Source: Taibaiella soli (GTDB lineage Bacteria; Bacteroidota; Bacteroidia; Chitinophagales; Chitinophagaceae). Taken from it: a DNA stretch of 64,000 bases. Shown one piece after another: positions 7,742 through 16,365 of this stretch (position 1 is its first letter; each line of letters begins with the position of its first letter). The position numbers were made by a program, and so were the translations under genes. The notes under the pieces were generated by a model, which was given only the letters and a program-made list of their open reading frames with translations, did not search any database and was not told where the DNA came from. The stretch covers positions 1-64,000 of the forward strand of contig NZ_QKTW01000002.1 of NCBI RefSeq assembly GCF_003236175.1. The letters run 5' to 3'.

Positions 7742-10345
7742 ATGACAATTACCAATTTTTTTAAAGGCAAGTGCAAAAATGCTTTATCCTTTCGAACGAT
7801 GACCAAATTCAGCGGTTTGGCAGCGTGTCTTTTACTCGCTGATTATGGTGCTAATGCACAAATTAATTTGTCCGACATTACACCAGGAAGCGTTACGGTG
7901 GATGTTTCAGGTACGGGAACAACAACCAGCAGCTCAACGCCTGTAGACAATAGCGCTACAACAAGTCAGGTACTCAATGCCAATGGTACTATCACGATTG
8001 ATCTTGGTTCTGCCAAGGTAGTTCAGGGGTATAGTCTTACTAACGGTGGCTGGATAAATTATCCTTCTGATTGGACTATTCAGGGATCTAATAATGCTAC
8101 CAGCGGTTTTGTGACATTAGATACGCATACAGGCAATACCTGGGAAATGGATGGCTCCCGCAAGTTTTTTGCTGCCAACAATAGCACCGCCTACAGATAT
8201 TATCGTTTTGTAAATAATGCGAGTACGCAGGTGGGTATATACGAGATCGAGTTATTTCAGAATTTCTCAATCCGGGGTACAGTGTTTCAGGACTACAATC
8301 TGAATGATGTACAAGATGCAGGTGAGCCAGCTGTTGTCGGCACTACGGTATGGCTGAAGCAGCTTTCTAATGCGACGCCGATCAGTACCACTGTGACAGA
8401 CGCCACTGGCGCTTTTCAGTTTCCTGGCAGCGCAATTGACGGACAGGAACGTTTTTCTGTAATCGTACAACCGCAGGGAAATCTCCTGCCAAGATCAGAG
8501 CGCTTAGCATACACCTGGCCTAAAAGCTGGGCAGACGGTGTTGTTATGTTTGCGAATATATATCCTTTGCAGGATGCAAACCCTTATTCTCAAAGTGGCG
8601 TAGTGAATTTTGGTCTTTTGCCTAATACGTCTTCCTATGTGAGCGAGGTAACGCATGCTAATCCTAACCTGATCACCAATGAGCATAATGGCACTTTTGG
8701 TACTTCGGATTCTACTGGTACAGGATTTATGGACTTGCACCCGAATGCTATTTCCTTCAATTATTACGATCCTAGACCAGATATGTTCCCTAATGTAACG
8801 GATTATGTGATGGGGAGTGATTATTCCTACGAGAATTCAATTGCCAGCGGCAGTATGTTACAGGCAGAGGCAACTTATACGGTTACTGATATGCGCGGAA
8901 CTACAATACTGGAAACCCTGGACGGTGGTTCCGGTTCACAGAGTATGACTCAAATTTTGAACAGTACTTCCTGGGGATGGCGCTATTCGGTTGGTGCTAC
9001 TAACGGTGCATGGAATGATCGTTTTATGGCATTGAACGGTAATGCTGCAGCGCCGATAAGCTCTGCCGAAAATATATTCTCTGATACAGTAACGCTGGTG
9101 CAAAATAAAAACTATTCATTTGGTCTTTATGGAAAGGGCGCAAACAAAACTTATCAGGGTGCACAGTTTGCAGTACCTACTAAATTGCGTTATTCCCTGA
9201 TTAATTTAGCAACGGGCGATACTGCAGCGATAGGCTATATGGTAGTACAAACCACTACTTCAAACGCATCAGATAGTATCAACCTCGGTTGGAACAGGGT
9301 TGTTACCAACTTTACGGCAACTGCAGCGGGCAATTATGGTGTTTATTATCAAACTTATGCTAATGGTACTGCAGGAAATGACGCTTATCTGGATAATTTC
9401 TTTTTGCGTCAGGCTTCTTATCAGATTTCGGGTACTGTTTACAATGATGCTAATGGAATGAGTAATGGTGTTATTGATGGTACGCCTATGAATGCAATGG
9501 CCGGAACGCCAGTATACGCTTATCTGCTGGATCCGTCAACAAATCAGGTAGCAGGTATTTCCAATGTTGCCAGTGATGGTACTTATATGTTGTTTGCACC
9601 GGATGTTGACAAGTCTTACCAGGTTGTCATAAGTACACAGGTGCTGAATAGTGGCGATATTTATGGTACAATGAATACGCCGTCCGGCTGGAATTTTGTA
9701 GGAAGTAACACCGGTGTGAATAATACTTCGGGCAATAATGTGAGCAGCGCTGCTACCAGTGTAACTGTCTTTGCGGTTAATCCGTCCAGTGATGTTACCA
9801 ATGTGAATTTTGGTTTTATACAAGGTGCTCCTTTGCCAATAATTCTTAAAGATTTTACTGCTTCAAAAAATGGCTGTGCCGCACGCCTGGATTGGAATAC
9901 AGCTTCTGAAGTAAACGTGAAAAATATCCAGATTGAAAGAAGCAGCAACGGCGGTGATTTTGCTACTATTGCTACTGTACAGCCAAATGGCGGTGGACAT
10001 TATACCTACGCAGATGATCTGGGAACAGGACGCTATGGTTACCGTCTGAAGGTTAATGATTATGACGGAACTTACTTTAATAGCTGGGTTGCTACAGTAA
10101 CGCTCGCTTGTGATCAGCATGTTCAGGTATATCCTACCAGCACAAGTGGTATCGTTTACGTAACAGGTGCGAATGCAGGTGCGGTGATTAATGTTTATGA
10201 CGCTGCAGGCCGCACTGTAATTACTACAAAAGCTAACAGTCAGAAAACGACGTTGTCGCTGAGCGGTCTCCCTTCCGGAACCTATTTTGTAGCGCTTATT
10301 GATGGCAATCAACTGGTGAAACAAACAACTATAATAAAGGAATAG
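7742..10345 (+). CDS. T9SS-exported adhesin-like protein with discoidin and SdrD-B-like domains
   Basis: An 867-residue surface or secreted protein. After the signal peptide (…LAACLLLADYGANAQ; a second ATG at 7799 would give a shorter one) comes a discoidin/F5-8C-like domain at about 30-175 (ITIDLGSAKVVQGYSL … YRYYRFVNNAS). Then an SdrD-B-like domain follows (GTVFQDYNLNDVQDAGEP, about 180-270), then a beta-sandwich region with another SdrD-like repeat (SGTVYNDANGMSNG, about 560-650). The end has the Ig-like LDWNTASE/IERSSNGG module and a T9SS sorting domain (about 790-867). Discoidin domains usually bind carbohydrate or surfaces, so an adhesive role is inferred. It stands alone between two terminators. 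Confidence 0.8.
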   Translation: MTITNFFKGKCKNALSFRTMTKFSGLAACLLLADYGANAQINLSDITPGSVTVDVSGTGTTTSSSTPVDNSATTSQVLNANGTITIDLGSAKVVQGYSLTNGGWINYPSDWTIQGSNNATSGFVTLDTHTGNTWEMDGSRKFFAANNSTAYRYYRFVNNASTQVGIYEIELFQNFSIRGTVFQDYNLNDVQDAGEPAVVGTTVWLKQLSNATPISTTVTDATGAFQFPGSAIDGQERFSVIVQPQGNLLPRSERLAYTWPKSWADGVVMFANIYPLQDANPYSQSGVVNFGLLPNTSSYVSEVTHANPNLITNEHNGTFGTSDSTGTGFMDLHPNAISFNYYDPRPDMFPNVTDYVMGSDYSYENSIASGSMLQAEATYTVTDMRGTTILETLDGGSGSQSMTQILNSTSWGWRYSVGATNGAWNDRFMALNGNAAAPISSAENIFSDTVTLVQNKNYSFGLYGKGANKTYQGAQFAVPTKLRYSLINLATGDTAAIGYMVVQTTTSNASDSINLGWNRVVTNFTATAAGNYGVYYQTYANGTAGNDAYLDNFFLRQASYQISGTVYNDANGMSNGVIDGTPMNAMAGTPVYAYLLDPSTNQVAGISNVASDGTYMLFAPDVDKSYQVVISTQVLNSGDIYGTMNTPSGWNFVGSNTGVNNTSGNNVSSAATSVTVFAVNPSSDVTNVNFGFIQGAPLPIILKDFTASKNGCAARLDWNTASEVNVKNIQIERSSNGGDFATIATVQPNGGGHYTYADDLGTGRYGYRLKVNDYDGTYFNSWVATVTLACDQHVQVYPTSTSGIVYVTGANAGAVINVYDAAGRTVITTKANSQKTTLSLSGLPSGTYFVALIDGNQLVKQTTIIKE

Positions 10346-10392
10346 TTATAGAAAAAAAGAACCGGATATTAGATATATAGATTGGATAGAGC

Positions 10393-10424
10393 GGTCCCGG
10401 CAATTTGCCGGGACCTTATTTTTA
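10393..10424 (+). terminator. Intrinsic terminator
   Basis: A perfect 11-bp inverted repeat (GGTCCCGGCAA / TTGCCGGGACC, 10393-10415) is followed by TTATTTTTATTTT. It closes the large T9SS gene. Confidence 0.85.
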
Positions 10425-10491
10425 TTTTAACGTTTTCTTGCAAAATCCGGCATTGTCCTTGTTTTACTCATTTGTATCAAAACACATCAAT

Positions 10492-10992
10492 ATGAGTAAA
10501 TTCCTCAAAGAACCAATTCCGTCCGCAATCTTTAACAGTGCAATGACTGACATTAGCGCGCTGAAAGTGCAGGTTATGCAGTATTCCGTAGCCCTTGCAT
10601 CTTCTGAAAAGCAGCGGATGCGCGTAATGGCGGAAGGACGCGAAGGTTATGTCCGTTTGTTATCGCGGATTGCGTTGTCACATGTCGACAGCCTTTCTCG
10701 AAATGATGATCCTGCCCAACTGATTGCCGCCCTCGATTATGACCAGCAGTTGGAGGATCTTCGTCAGTTGCTCATGAGTGTCTCGGAACAGATCAGCAAT
10801 ATACAGGCTGCAAACAGCAATGACATTATGATCCTCTCCGATCGCTATACCGCATCATTGCAGGCCGGACGCACCACCAACAGTGCACTTGATACGGCGA
10901 TGCATGAAATTGATGACTGGAATAAACGCTATGGCTCTCGTAAAGCTGACGATAATCCGACTCCGGATACACCGGCAAGTACGCCACAGTAA
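10492..10992 (+). CDS. Hypothetical helical cytoplasmic protein
   Basis: A 166-residue protein without signal peptide or membrane segment; I do not recognise it. Almost the whole length is predicted helix (MTDISALKVQVMQYSVALAS, then DQQLEDLRQLLMSVSEQISN), ending in a disordered proline/threonine tail. The heptad-like spacing suggests a coiled coil or helical bundle. The start at 10492 is preferred over one 87 bases upstream, because the extension would overlap the upstream terminator's T-tract and looks non-coding. It is flanked by terminators on both sides, so it is probably a single transcription unit. Confidence 0.55.
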   Translation: MSKFLKEPIPSAIFNSAMTDISALKVQVMQYSVALASSEKQRMRVMAEGREGYVRLLSRIALSHVDSLSRNDDPAQLIAALDYDQQLEDLRQLLMSVSEQISNIQAANSNDIMILSDRYTASLQAGRTTNSALDTAMHEIDDWNKRYGSRKADDNPTPDTPASTPQ

Positions 10993-11014
10993 TCTGAATA
11001 AATACCTGGCCTGG

Positions 11015-11043
11015 GCCTCCGCAGTTTGCGGGGGCTTTTTTTT
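11015..11043 (+). terminator. Intrinsic terminator
   Basis: GCCTCCGCA and TGCGGGGGC pair around GTT, followed by eight to nine Ts. It ends the helical-protein gene. Confidence 0.8.
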
Positions 11044-11059
11044 GCTCCGCCTAGTGAAT

Positions 11060-11350
11060 CACGAAGTGGACCTTATGCTGTAAGTAGGTAGACCTCGTGA
11101 ATCAGTAGGTCGACCTCGTAAAACACAAGGTCGACCTGGTATCTAAACAAAGTGGACCTCGTGAATCAGTAGGTCGACTTCGTAAAATACAAGGTCGACC
11201 TGGTATCTAAACAAAGTGGACCTCGTGATTCGGTAGGTCGACTTCGTAAAATACAAGGTCGACCTGGTATCGGGACAAGGTGTACTTAGTGATTTAGTAT
11301 GTCGACCAGATAAATCACGAGATCGATTTCGTAAAAGGCTAGCTCGCCTT
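11060..11350. repeat. 64-bp tandem repeat array rich in AGGTCGACCT
   Basis: Non-coding tandem repeats. The block beginning GACCTCGTGAATCAGTAGGT recurs at 11091, 11155 and 11219 with an exact 64-base period, and a decayed copy starts near 11282. Each 64-base unit is built of three related segments of about 21 bases, each containing GGTCGAC or GGTGGAC followed by CTCGT or CTGGT, so the array has two levels of repetition. The core AGGTCGACCT is a perfect palindrome. The period is not a multiple of three, and no reading frame runs through it. There is no cas gene and no unique spacers, so it is not a CRISPR. Confidence 0.85.
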
Positions 11351-11456
11351 ATAGATCAATAAGTTCGGCAATCGGAATCTTAAAATCCGCCCTTTTGGAT
11401 TATTATTATGCCTGTTTAGACTGTTTAGTTGAATTGATTAGAATGAATTTTACATC

Positions 11457-12056
11457 ATGAGAAAGCAAATGAATTTAGTCGGAAGTTTGGGCTTGCAGAT
11501 TGTATTCTTCTTATTCGCCAGCTACATTGCCAATGGGCAAGGGAAGACAACGATTCTGAATTTTACAGCGGCGGCCAACGGCTGCGACACTCATTTGGAC
11601 TGGAATACGGCGTCTGAAACGAATGTGAAAGATATTCAGATCGAAAGAAGCAGCAACGGCGGCAAGTTTGTAACGGTAGCCACCGTACAGGCATCCGGCG
11701 GCGGGCACTACGCGTATTCGGAAGATGGTCTTGGTACAGGACGTTATGAATACCGGTTGAAACTTAACGGGAAAGACGGGAAATTTTTAAATAGTCAGAC
11801 TGCTGCAGTTTCGCTGACCTGTGACCGCAATGTTCAGATAGCTCCGCTGCGCACCACAGGTTTTATATCTATCTCTGGCGGAAATGTGGGTAATGTAATC
11901 CATGTTTATGATTCTGCCGGTCGTAGTGTGCTGAAAGCGGAAGTCACCGGTCCGAGAACGGAAATGTCGTTGAAGTCATTGGCTCCGGGTACCTATTTTA
12001 TTGCCGTTATTGAAGGTGATCAGATATTGAAACAGGAGACGATCACTAAGGAGTAA
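11457..12056 (+). CDS. Secreted protein consisting only of a T9SS tail module
   Basis: A 199-residue protein with signal peptide (…LQIVFFLFASYIANGQ) followed directly by the Ig-like LDWNTASETNVKDIQIERSS module and a T9SS sorting domain ending GTYFIAVIEGDQILKQ. These two modules closely match the last 200 residues of the protein at 7742, often residue for residue, but there is no effector domain in front of them. It looks like a duplication of the tail of that neighbour fused to its own signal peptide. It could be a surface-anchored spacer protein or a relic on its way to decay. The reading frame is intact. Confidence 0.75.
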   Translation: MRKQMNLVGSLGLQIVFFLFASYIANGQGKTTILNFTAAANGCDTHLDWNTASETNVKDIQIERSSNGGKFVTVATVQASGGGHYAYSEDGLGTGRYEYRLKLNGKDGKFLNSQTAAVSLTCDRNVQIAPLRTTGFISISGGNVGNVIHVYDSAGRSVLKAEVTGPRTEMSLKSLAPGTYFIAVIEGDQILKQETITKE

Positions 12057-12126
12057 GTCAAAACCTTTGTCATGGGCTTTGCTTGTGTTGCTACCGTGGT
12101 GAGTGGAGTCGAATCATTGTTTATTG

Positions 12127-12156
12127 CTCCTCCATCGAGTGTTAGAGGAGGTTTTT
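12127..12156 (+). terminator. Probable intrinsic terminator
   Basis: CTCCTC and GAGGAG form a 6-bp stem around a 12-base loop, followed by GTTTTT. It lies 70 bases after the T9SS-tail gene. The rest of the gap to 12469 shows no gene, repeat or clear promoter. Confidence 0.5.
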
Positions 12157-12469
12157 GAAAGTTGGGCTAAGACTAACCCAACTGTGTTTGCCTTAGGAAT
12201 TAGCCAGGAATAGCTTCCAAAGTCAAACCCCCGATTCTTAAAATAGAAAGCTAGGTTGTAGTCAGCTATTGTTATGTTATTTATTGAATGTTAATGCCAG
12301 GATATGTTGGAGTGCTCATAGAGTCGAAGTGGTGATCTGATATCGCGTTTGACGTACTTGCTGTGGGAGGCTGTAGCAAGAAATTAATAAGGCCGGCTAA
12401 GATTAGTCAGCCCTGTTACGAAAGCTAAAATTCTATAACATTATATAAACCCACACCTCAAGTGATCAG

Positions 12470-15247
12470 TTATTTTTCGTTATTGATGTTCGATTTGATC
12501 TTGTTTACTTTCCTTGCCTTTTGCTTCACATGAAAAATGATATTAGCAGTCGGATTGTGCACCAGATCGGCAGAGTAGGACATTTGCACCGGTTTGAAAT
12601 TATCGTCGAAAGCTTCCGGATTCATGCTCACTACATAAGTGTTTTCTGGTACGGTCAGAATATAATTGCCATCCTCGTCAGTAAGCGTCGTAAATTTTTC
12701 TCCTGCAGAATCTATAGCGGTAATGCGTAGCCTGTCTTTGGTAAAAGTGCTGCTGCTGAGGCTGTCAAATGTGATGTATACATAGCCTTTGATCACTTTC
12801 CCCTTGTTGAATGGAATTTCATATTGCGTGTTGCCCGCCACAGTTACCGTTTGCCGGAAACCGCGCGATGGAATAAGTCCGTTGGCGCTATTGGCCAGGT
12901 TATGGAAATCCAGTGTATAAGTGCCTTTCTCAACATTTCTGTATACGGCAATTCCTTTATTATTCGAAAGGAAAGACATCGCGTCGATATCTACACGCGC
13001 GTCCTGCACCACCGGGTCGCCTTCATCTTTTTTACCATTACCGTTTTTGTCTTCAAATATGATCATTGAAAGGTCGTAATACTTGCGCTGCGTGATAATC
13101 GGCACATTCAACATTTTGCGCACTGTGAGCGTACCGTAATTGGAGGTGATACTTTCGGTATTCAGAAAATAATTGCCGTAGAGCAGTATATCTAGTCCGT
13201 GCGATGGATTGGAATAAGAAAGGGATAATAAAAATGATTCGGTAAGGTTAAGGTTTTTTAGCTGCGTTGCTTTGTAATAGTTGAACTGCAGTCTTGCCTG
13301 CAGTTTCTGGTGCAGAAAAGAATGATAGACATAAGGTGAAAACGAAACAACATCGCGATAGCCCATTAGATACAGGCTGTCCTGGTTTTCGAAATTAGGC
13401 AGATAGGGCATTTTATTTAGCATGAGATTGAGGCCGCCCCAGCGTGTCTGGAAGCTTGCACGATTAGCGTAGTAGAGTACTTTTTCGTGATAAAGGCCAA
13501 AATTATCATTGTAGTTAAGGATCGAATTGATACTGATGGAGCCGACATTTTTCAAGCGGTAGTTCAGATCCAGCGTGCCTGATTTATAGAGTGGGAGATT
13601 GGCTGAAATAAGTCCTGTAGCCGTTGAATAGCCGCCGCCTACTGCTATTCCAAACGATTTATAAGAATATGCCAGTCTTCCGCCGAAATTGGTATTGTTA
13701 TACAGAAAACGGTTGTCATAATACACACTGTCGATAAAATAAGTCTGCCGGGTAAAATTGGAATTATAGTAGCCCGAGATTGTAAGATTGCGACGCAGGT
13801 TGTAGCTCAGCACGTGCGACTGGCTTCGCCAGCCTTTATAAATGCCCGGATAACTGCTGCTGTTCATCAGCACATCTGATGTAAATGACCATTTGCGGCG
13901 TATATACGCAAAGTTGTATCCGGCGGAATAGCCAGGCTGATCGTTCGCTGCTTTTTCAAGAACATTGGTAAAATGATCGATGCCGATGCCGCCGGTTACC
14001 CGAAAATGTATACGTTCCGTATTGATCAGATTAGCAGTGTTGAGAAACAGGTAACTGTTCACTTTCGCTACCTGATCCTGGTTTACAGCGGCGAGTGTGC
14101 TGAGTAAAACTTTTTTCACCTTGTAGCGGATTTCACCCGTAAGCAGTTGGCCGCGTTGTGCACCCGGAATGGATTGCCAGTTGGTAATAGCCATTACAGA
14201 TACACCTTCATAGTCGTTTTTGTGGTAAGTCACCTGCGCACCGAGCCCGTTGGTGTAAAAATTTCTAAAGTCAGAAAGCTGACCTACCATCATGTCCCAT
14301 TTGTTGTGTTTGTAATACACAGAAAATACATCGCGCTGTATACCGGCTATGCCGTATTGCCGGCTGTGGTAGTTTACGTTCAGGGAATTGTTGTTGTCAA
14401 ACTGGTAGGCTGCATTAAAGCCCCAGTAGTACGAATGCTGCATGCCGCTGGAAATATAGCCCGCCTCCAGCATCACAGGGAAAGTGGCGAATGCATTCTG
14501 GTGCATCATTTTATGATTGGTCACTTTGCTGATAGAAAATGAGTACGACTGGTAATTGGTATCGTTACCGATGCGGCTGATAATGCGCTCGGTGCTGATA
14601 TCGTGGAGCAAAATCAGCGGAACAGTGTATTTAAAATAGACAATTGTGTCTTTGAGCGGAGGTAAAGACAGTTTTATTTTCTTGTCTAGCTGAAAGAAGC
14701 GGCTGGAATAAGCGATGTAAAAATTATTGGTGATGTTGCCTGTATTTTTGATGCGCAGGCCCATATTTACTTCACGGTCATCTTTGGAAACGACAAAATC
14801 ACGTTGTACGGGCACAATAATCAATTGCTGTACCGGTAATATTTTCACCCAGAAATTATAGGAAAAGACGGCTGCCGGATTTTTGAGCCTGATATCCAGC
14901 TTTACTTCTTTCATGTCGGCCAAAGTAGTTTTGTCTACACCGAGTGTTATCGGAACGACCTGATTTTCGCCCGGGTTGAGTTCTACTACTACATCGTTCT
15001 GGGAAATGAGATTAATACCTTTGGGAACGTCAAGATGCAATACCAGGCTGAGGCGTCTGTTGTAAATATTGACGATAGTGATGTTGTTGCGCATGAAAGC
15101 GTTTTTCTCTGCGCTCACAACATACTCTTTGTAATCAAGATGCACATATGGGTTTTCCTGTGCAGCGAAACAAGGTATATTGAAACACAGAAGAACGGTG
15201 ATAGCATAAACTATCAACCACTTTTGACATGGTGGGGGCGCTTTCAT
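12470..15247 (-). CDS. Usher-like outer-membrane protein
   Basis: A 925-residue exported protein (signal peptide ending …CFNIPCFAA). Residues 30-240 form two Ig-like domains with the pattern of NEW3/DUF916 domains (VELNPGENQVVPITLGV; MGLRIKNTGNITNNFYI). Residues about 250-715 are a long run of amphipathic, tyrosine- and asparagine-rich strands typical of an outer-membrane beta-barrel. Two further Ig-like domains follow: an SdrD-B-like one at about 725-815 (EDKNGNGKKDEGDPVVQDA) and a CNA-B/carboxypeptidase-regulatory-like one at about 818-900 (LTDEDGNYILTVPE). Periplasmic domain, barrel, then two C-terminal Ig domains is the order found in fimbrial ushers. No sequence motif of classical FimD/PapC is recognised, so the usher role is inferred from architecture and from nearby chaperone and pilin-like genes. 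Confidence 0.6.
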   Translation of the reverse strand: MKAPPPCQKWLIVYAITVLLCFNIPCFAAQENPYVHLDYKEYVVSAEKNAFMRNNITIVNIYNRRLSLVLHLDVPKGINLISQNDVVVELNPGENQVVPITLGVDKTTLADMKEVKLDIRLKNPAAVFSYNFWVKILPVQQLIIVPVQRDFVVSKDDREVNMGLRIKNTGNITNNFYIAYSSRFFQLDKKIKLSLPPLKDTIVYFKYTVPLILLHDISTERIISRIGNDTNYQSYSFSISKVTNHKMMHQNAFATFPVMLEAGYISSGMQHSYYWGFNAAYQFDNNNSLNVNYHSRQYGIAGIQRDVFSVYYKHNKWDMMVGQLSDFRNFYTNGLGAQVTYHKNDYEGVSVMAITNWQSIPGAQRGQLLTGEIRYKVKKVLLSTLAAVNQDQVAKVNSYLFLNTANLINTERIHFRVTGGIGIDHFTNVLEKAANDQPGYSAGYNFAYIRRKWSFTSDVLMNSSSYPGIYKGWRSQSHVLSYNLRRNLTISGYYNSNFTRQTYFIDSVYYDNRFLYNNTNFGGRLAYSYKSFGIAVGGGYSTATGLISANLPLYKSGTLDLNYRLKNVGSISINSILNYNDNFGLYHEKVLYYANRASFQTRWGGLNLMLNKMPYLPNFENQDSLYLMGYRDVVSFSPYVYHSFLHQKLQARLQFNYYKATQLKNLNLTESFLLSLSYSNPSHGLDILLYGNYFLNTESITSNYGTLTVRKMLNVPIITQRKYYDLSMIIFEDKNGNGKKDEGDPVVQDARVDIDAMSFLSNNKGIAVYRNVEKGTYTLDFHNLANSANGLIPSRGFRQTVTVAGNTQYEIPFNKGKVIKGYVYITFDSLSSSTFTKDRLRITAIDSAGEKFTTLTDEDGNYILTVPENTYVVSMNPEAFDDNFKPVQMSYSADLVHNPTANIIFHVKQKARKVNKIKSNINNEK

Positions 15248-15516
15248 TGTTTCGTTTCAATAAGGGTAACGGCTGGCGTTGCTTTCGTTCGATTGCTTTC
15301 TGGCTGAATTGCCGATGTCTGATTTTTCGGGCTACTGTTATGCCTCCGGAGTTATAAAAAGCAGCGTGTTTTGATCCCAGGCTGCTTAAACGTCTTACAA
15401 CTTTACGATTGCACAACTTTACAAATCCTAAAAATCAGACATCAGAAATCAGTTAATAAAAACTGTGATAGGAGGGAATGTTTCTTAATGAGGGAGAAGG
15501 GAATGTATCAAGAGAA

Positions 15517-15550
15517 ATAAAGCGCTCCTGCTTTCAGGGAGCGCTTTATT
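15517..15550. terminator. Bidirectional intrinsic terminator
   Basis: AATAAAGCGCTCC pairs with GGAGCGCTTTATT around an 8-base loop, with T-tracts on both sides. It ends the minus-strand gene at 15561. Between 15248 and 15516 lie two short ATCAGACATCAG-type repeat copies (near 15312 and 15431) and no gene. Confidence 0.85.
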
Positions 15551-15560
15551 TTTTAAATCC

Positions 15561-16151
15561 TTATTGTTGAATGGCTACATAAACTACGTCGATATTGTAA
15601 TCACCGTTTGGAGTGCCTACAGGAATTGGACCAGTGCTCAGTTTTACTTTTGCCTGGTGTGTTAAGAGGCTTGCAGGGCAGTTTTGGATGATTTTTGTAC
15701 CTGCAGTAGCTGTAGTGTTACCAGTTCTTTGACCTACGCTTAAACCTGGAGCTGCGCTAAATCCTGATACGATAGAGCTACCAACGCCCATGTTGTTCAG
15801 TGTTACTTGTTCTTTGAGCAAGCTTGCAGGAATAGAACCGCCGCCGCCAACTCTTGTCAGATTTGCGCCAATAGTACCGCTCCAAATGTCAAATGCTTTA
15901 GTTGATGCGATAGAAAAAGTAGATTCGCCAAGAGAAAGTCCACCTGCCCAGTCAGCAATAGTGTTTGCACACACTTGCATGTCATTGCAGTTATCGCAGT
16001 GCATTTCGAGCACATTTGCGAGACTAACGGTTACGTGAGTAGTACAGTAGTCATAAGTGTTTGCTGTACAGCCTGTACATTGTCCAGCTTGAGCGTTTGC
16101 GGCAGATACGCCTGCTACAGCGATAAGCGCTGTAAGGATAAGTTGTTTCAT
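15561..16151 (-). CDS. Small secreted cysteine-rich pilin-like protein 3
   Basis: A 196-residue exported protein with signal peptide MKQLILTALIAVAGVSAANA. The mature N-terminus has cysteines at GQCTGC, YDYC, MHCDNC and MQVC, enough for three disulphides, and an alternating segment THVTVSLANVLEMHC. The remainder is beta-rich and ends DYNIDVVYVAIQQ, matching in pattern the final strands of the proteins at 6389 and 6865. It is the most likely main fibre subunit: it has its own promoter and a strong terminator, and lies upstream of the usher-like gene on the same strand. The terminator separates the two, so they are probably not one transcript. Confidence 0.6.
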   Translation of the reverse strand: MKQLILTALIAVAGVSAANAQAGQCTGCTANTYDYCTTHVTVSLANVLEMHCDNCNDMQVCANTIADWAGGLSLGESTFSIASTKAFDIWSGTIGANLTRVGGGGSIPASLLKEQVTLNNMGVGSSIVSGFSAAPGLSVGQRTGNTTATAGTKIIQNCPASLLTHQAKVKLSTGPIPVGTPNGDYNIDVVYVAIQQ

Positions 16152-16182
16152 GTTTCAATAGTTTTGGTTAAACAATGAGATA

Positions 16183-16215
16183 CAAACATACAAACTTTTT
16201 AATATGTGATATCAA
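16183..16215 (-). promoter_or_regulatory. Bacteroidota-type promoter for pilin-like gene 3
   Basis: On the minus strand TATGTTTG (16190-16183) matches the -7 consensus TAnnTTTG, with TTG 22 bases further upstream (16215-16213). The spacing is slightly long. The box lies 32 bases before the start codon. Confidence 0.5.
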
Positions 16216-16365
16216 TTGTACCTCATTTAGTTACTAACAGGAAACATGTAGCTACAGGCTTTGTAATCATTTGTGTACGAGGCTACTACCCGGATCGTAA
16301 AATATAGATGGAATTTATCGAAATTTTACGATTAACGACTGGTTAACCAAATGAGAAGCTAAAAA

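Noticed and set aside
11060-11350. Possible CRISPR array
   Set aside because: The repeats touch one another with no unique spacers, the period is uniform and no cas genes are nearby.
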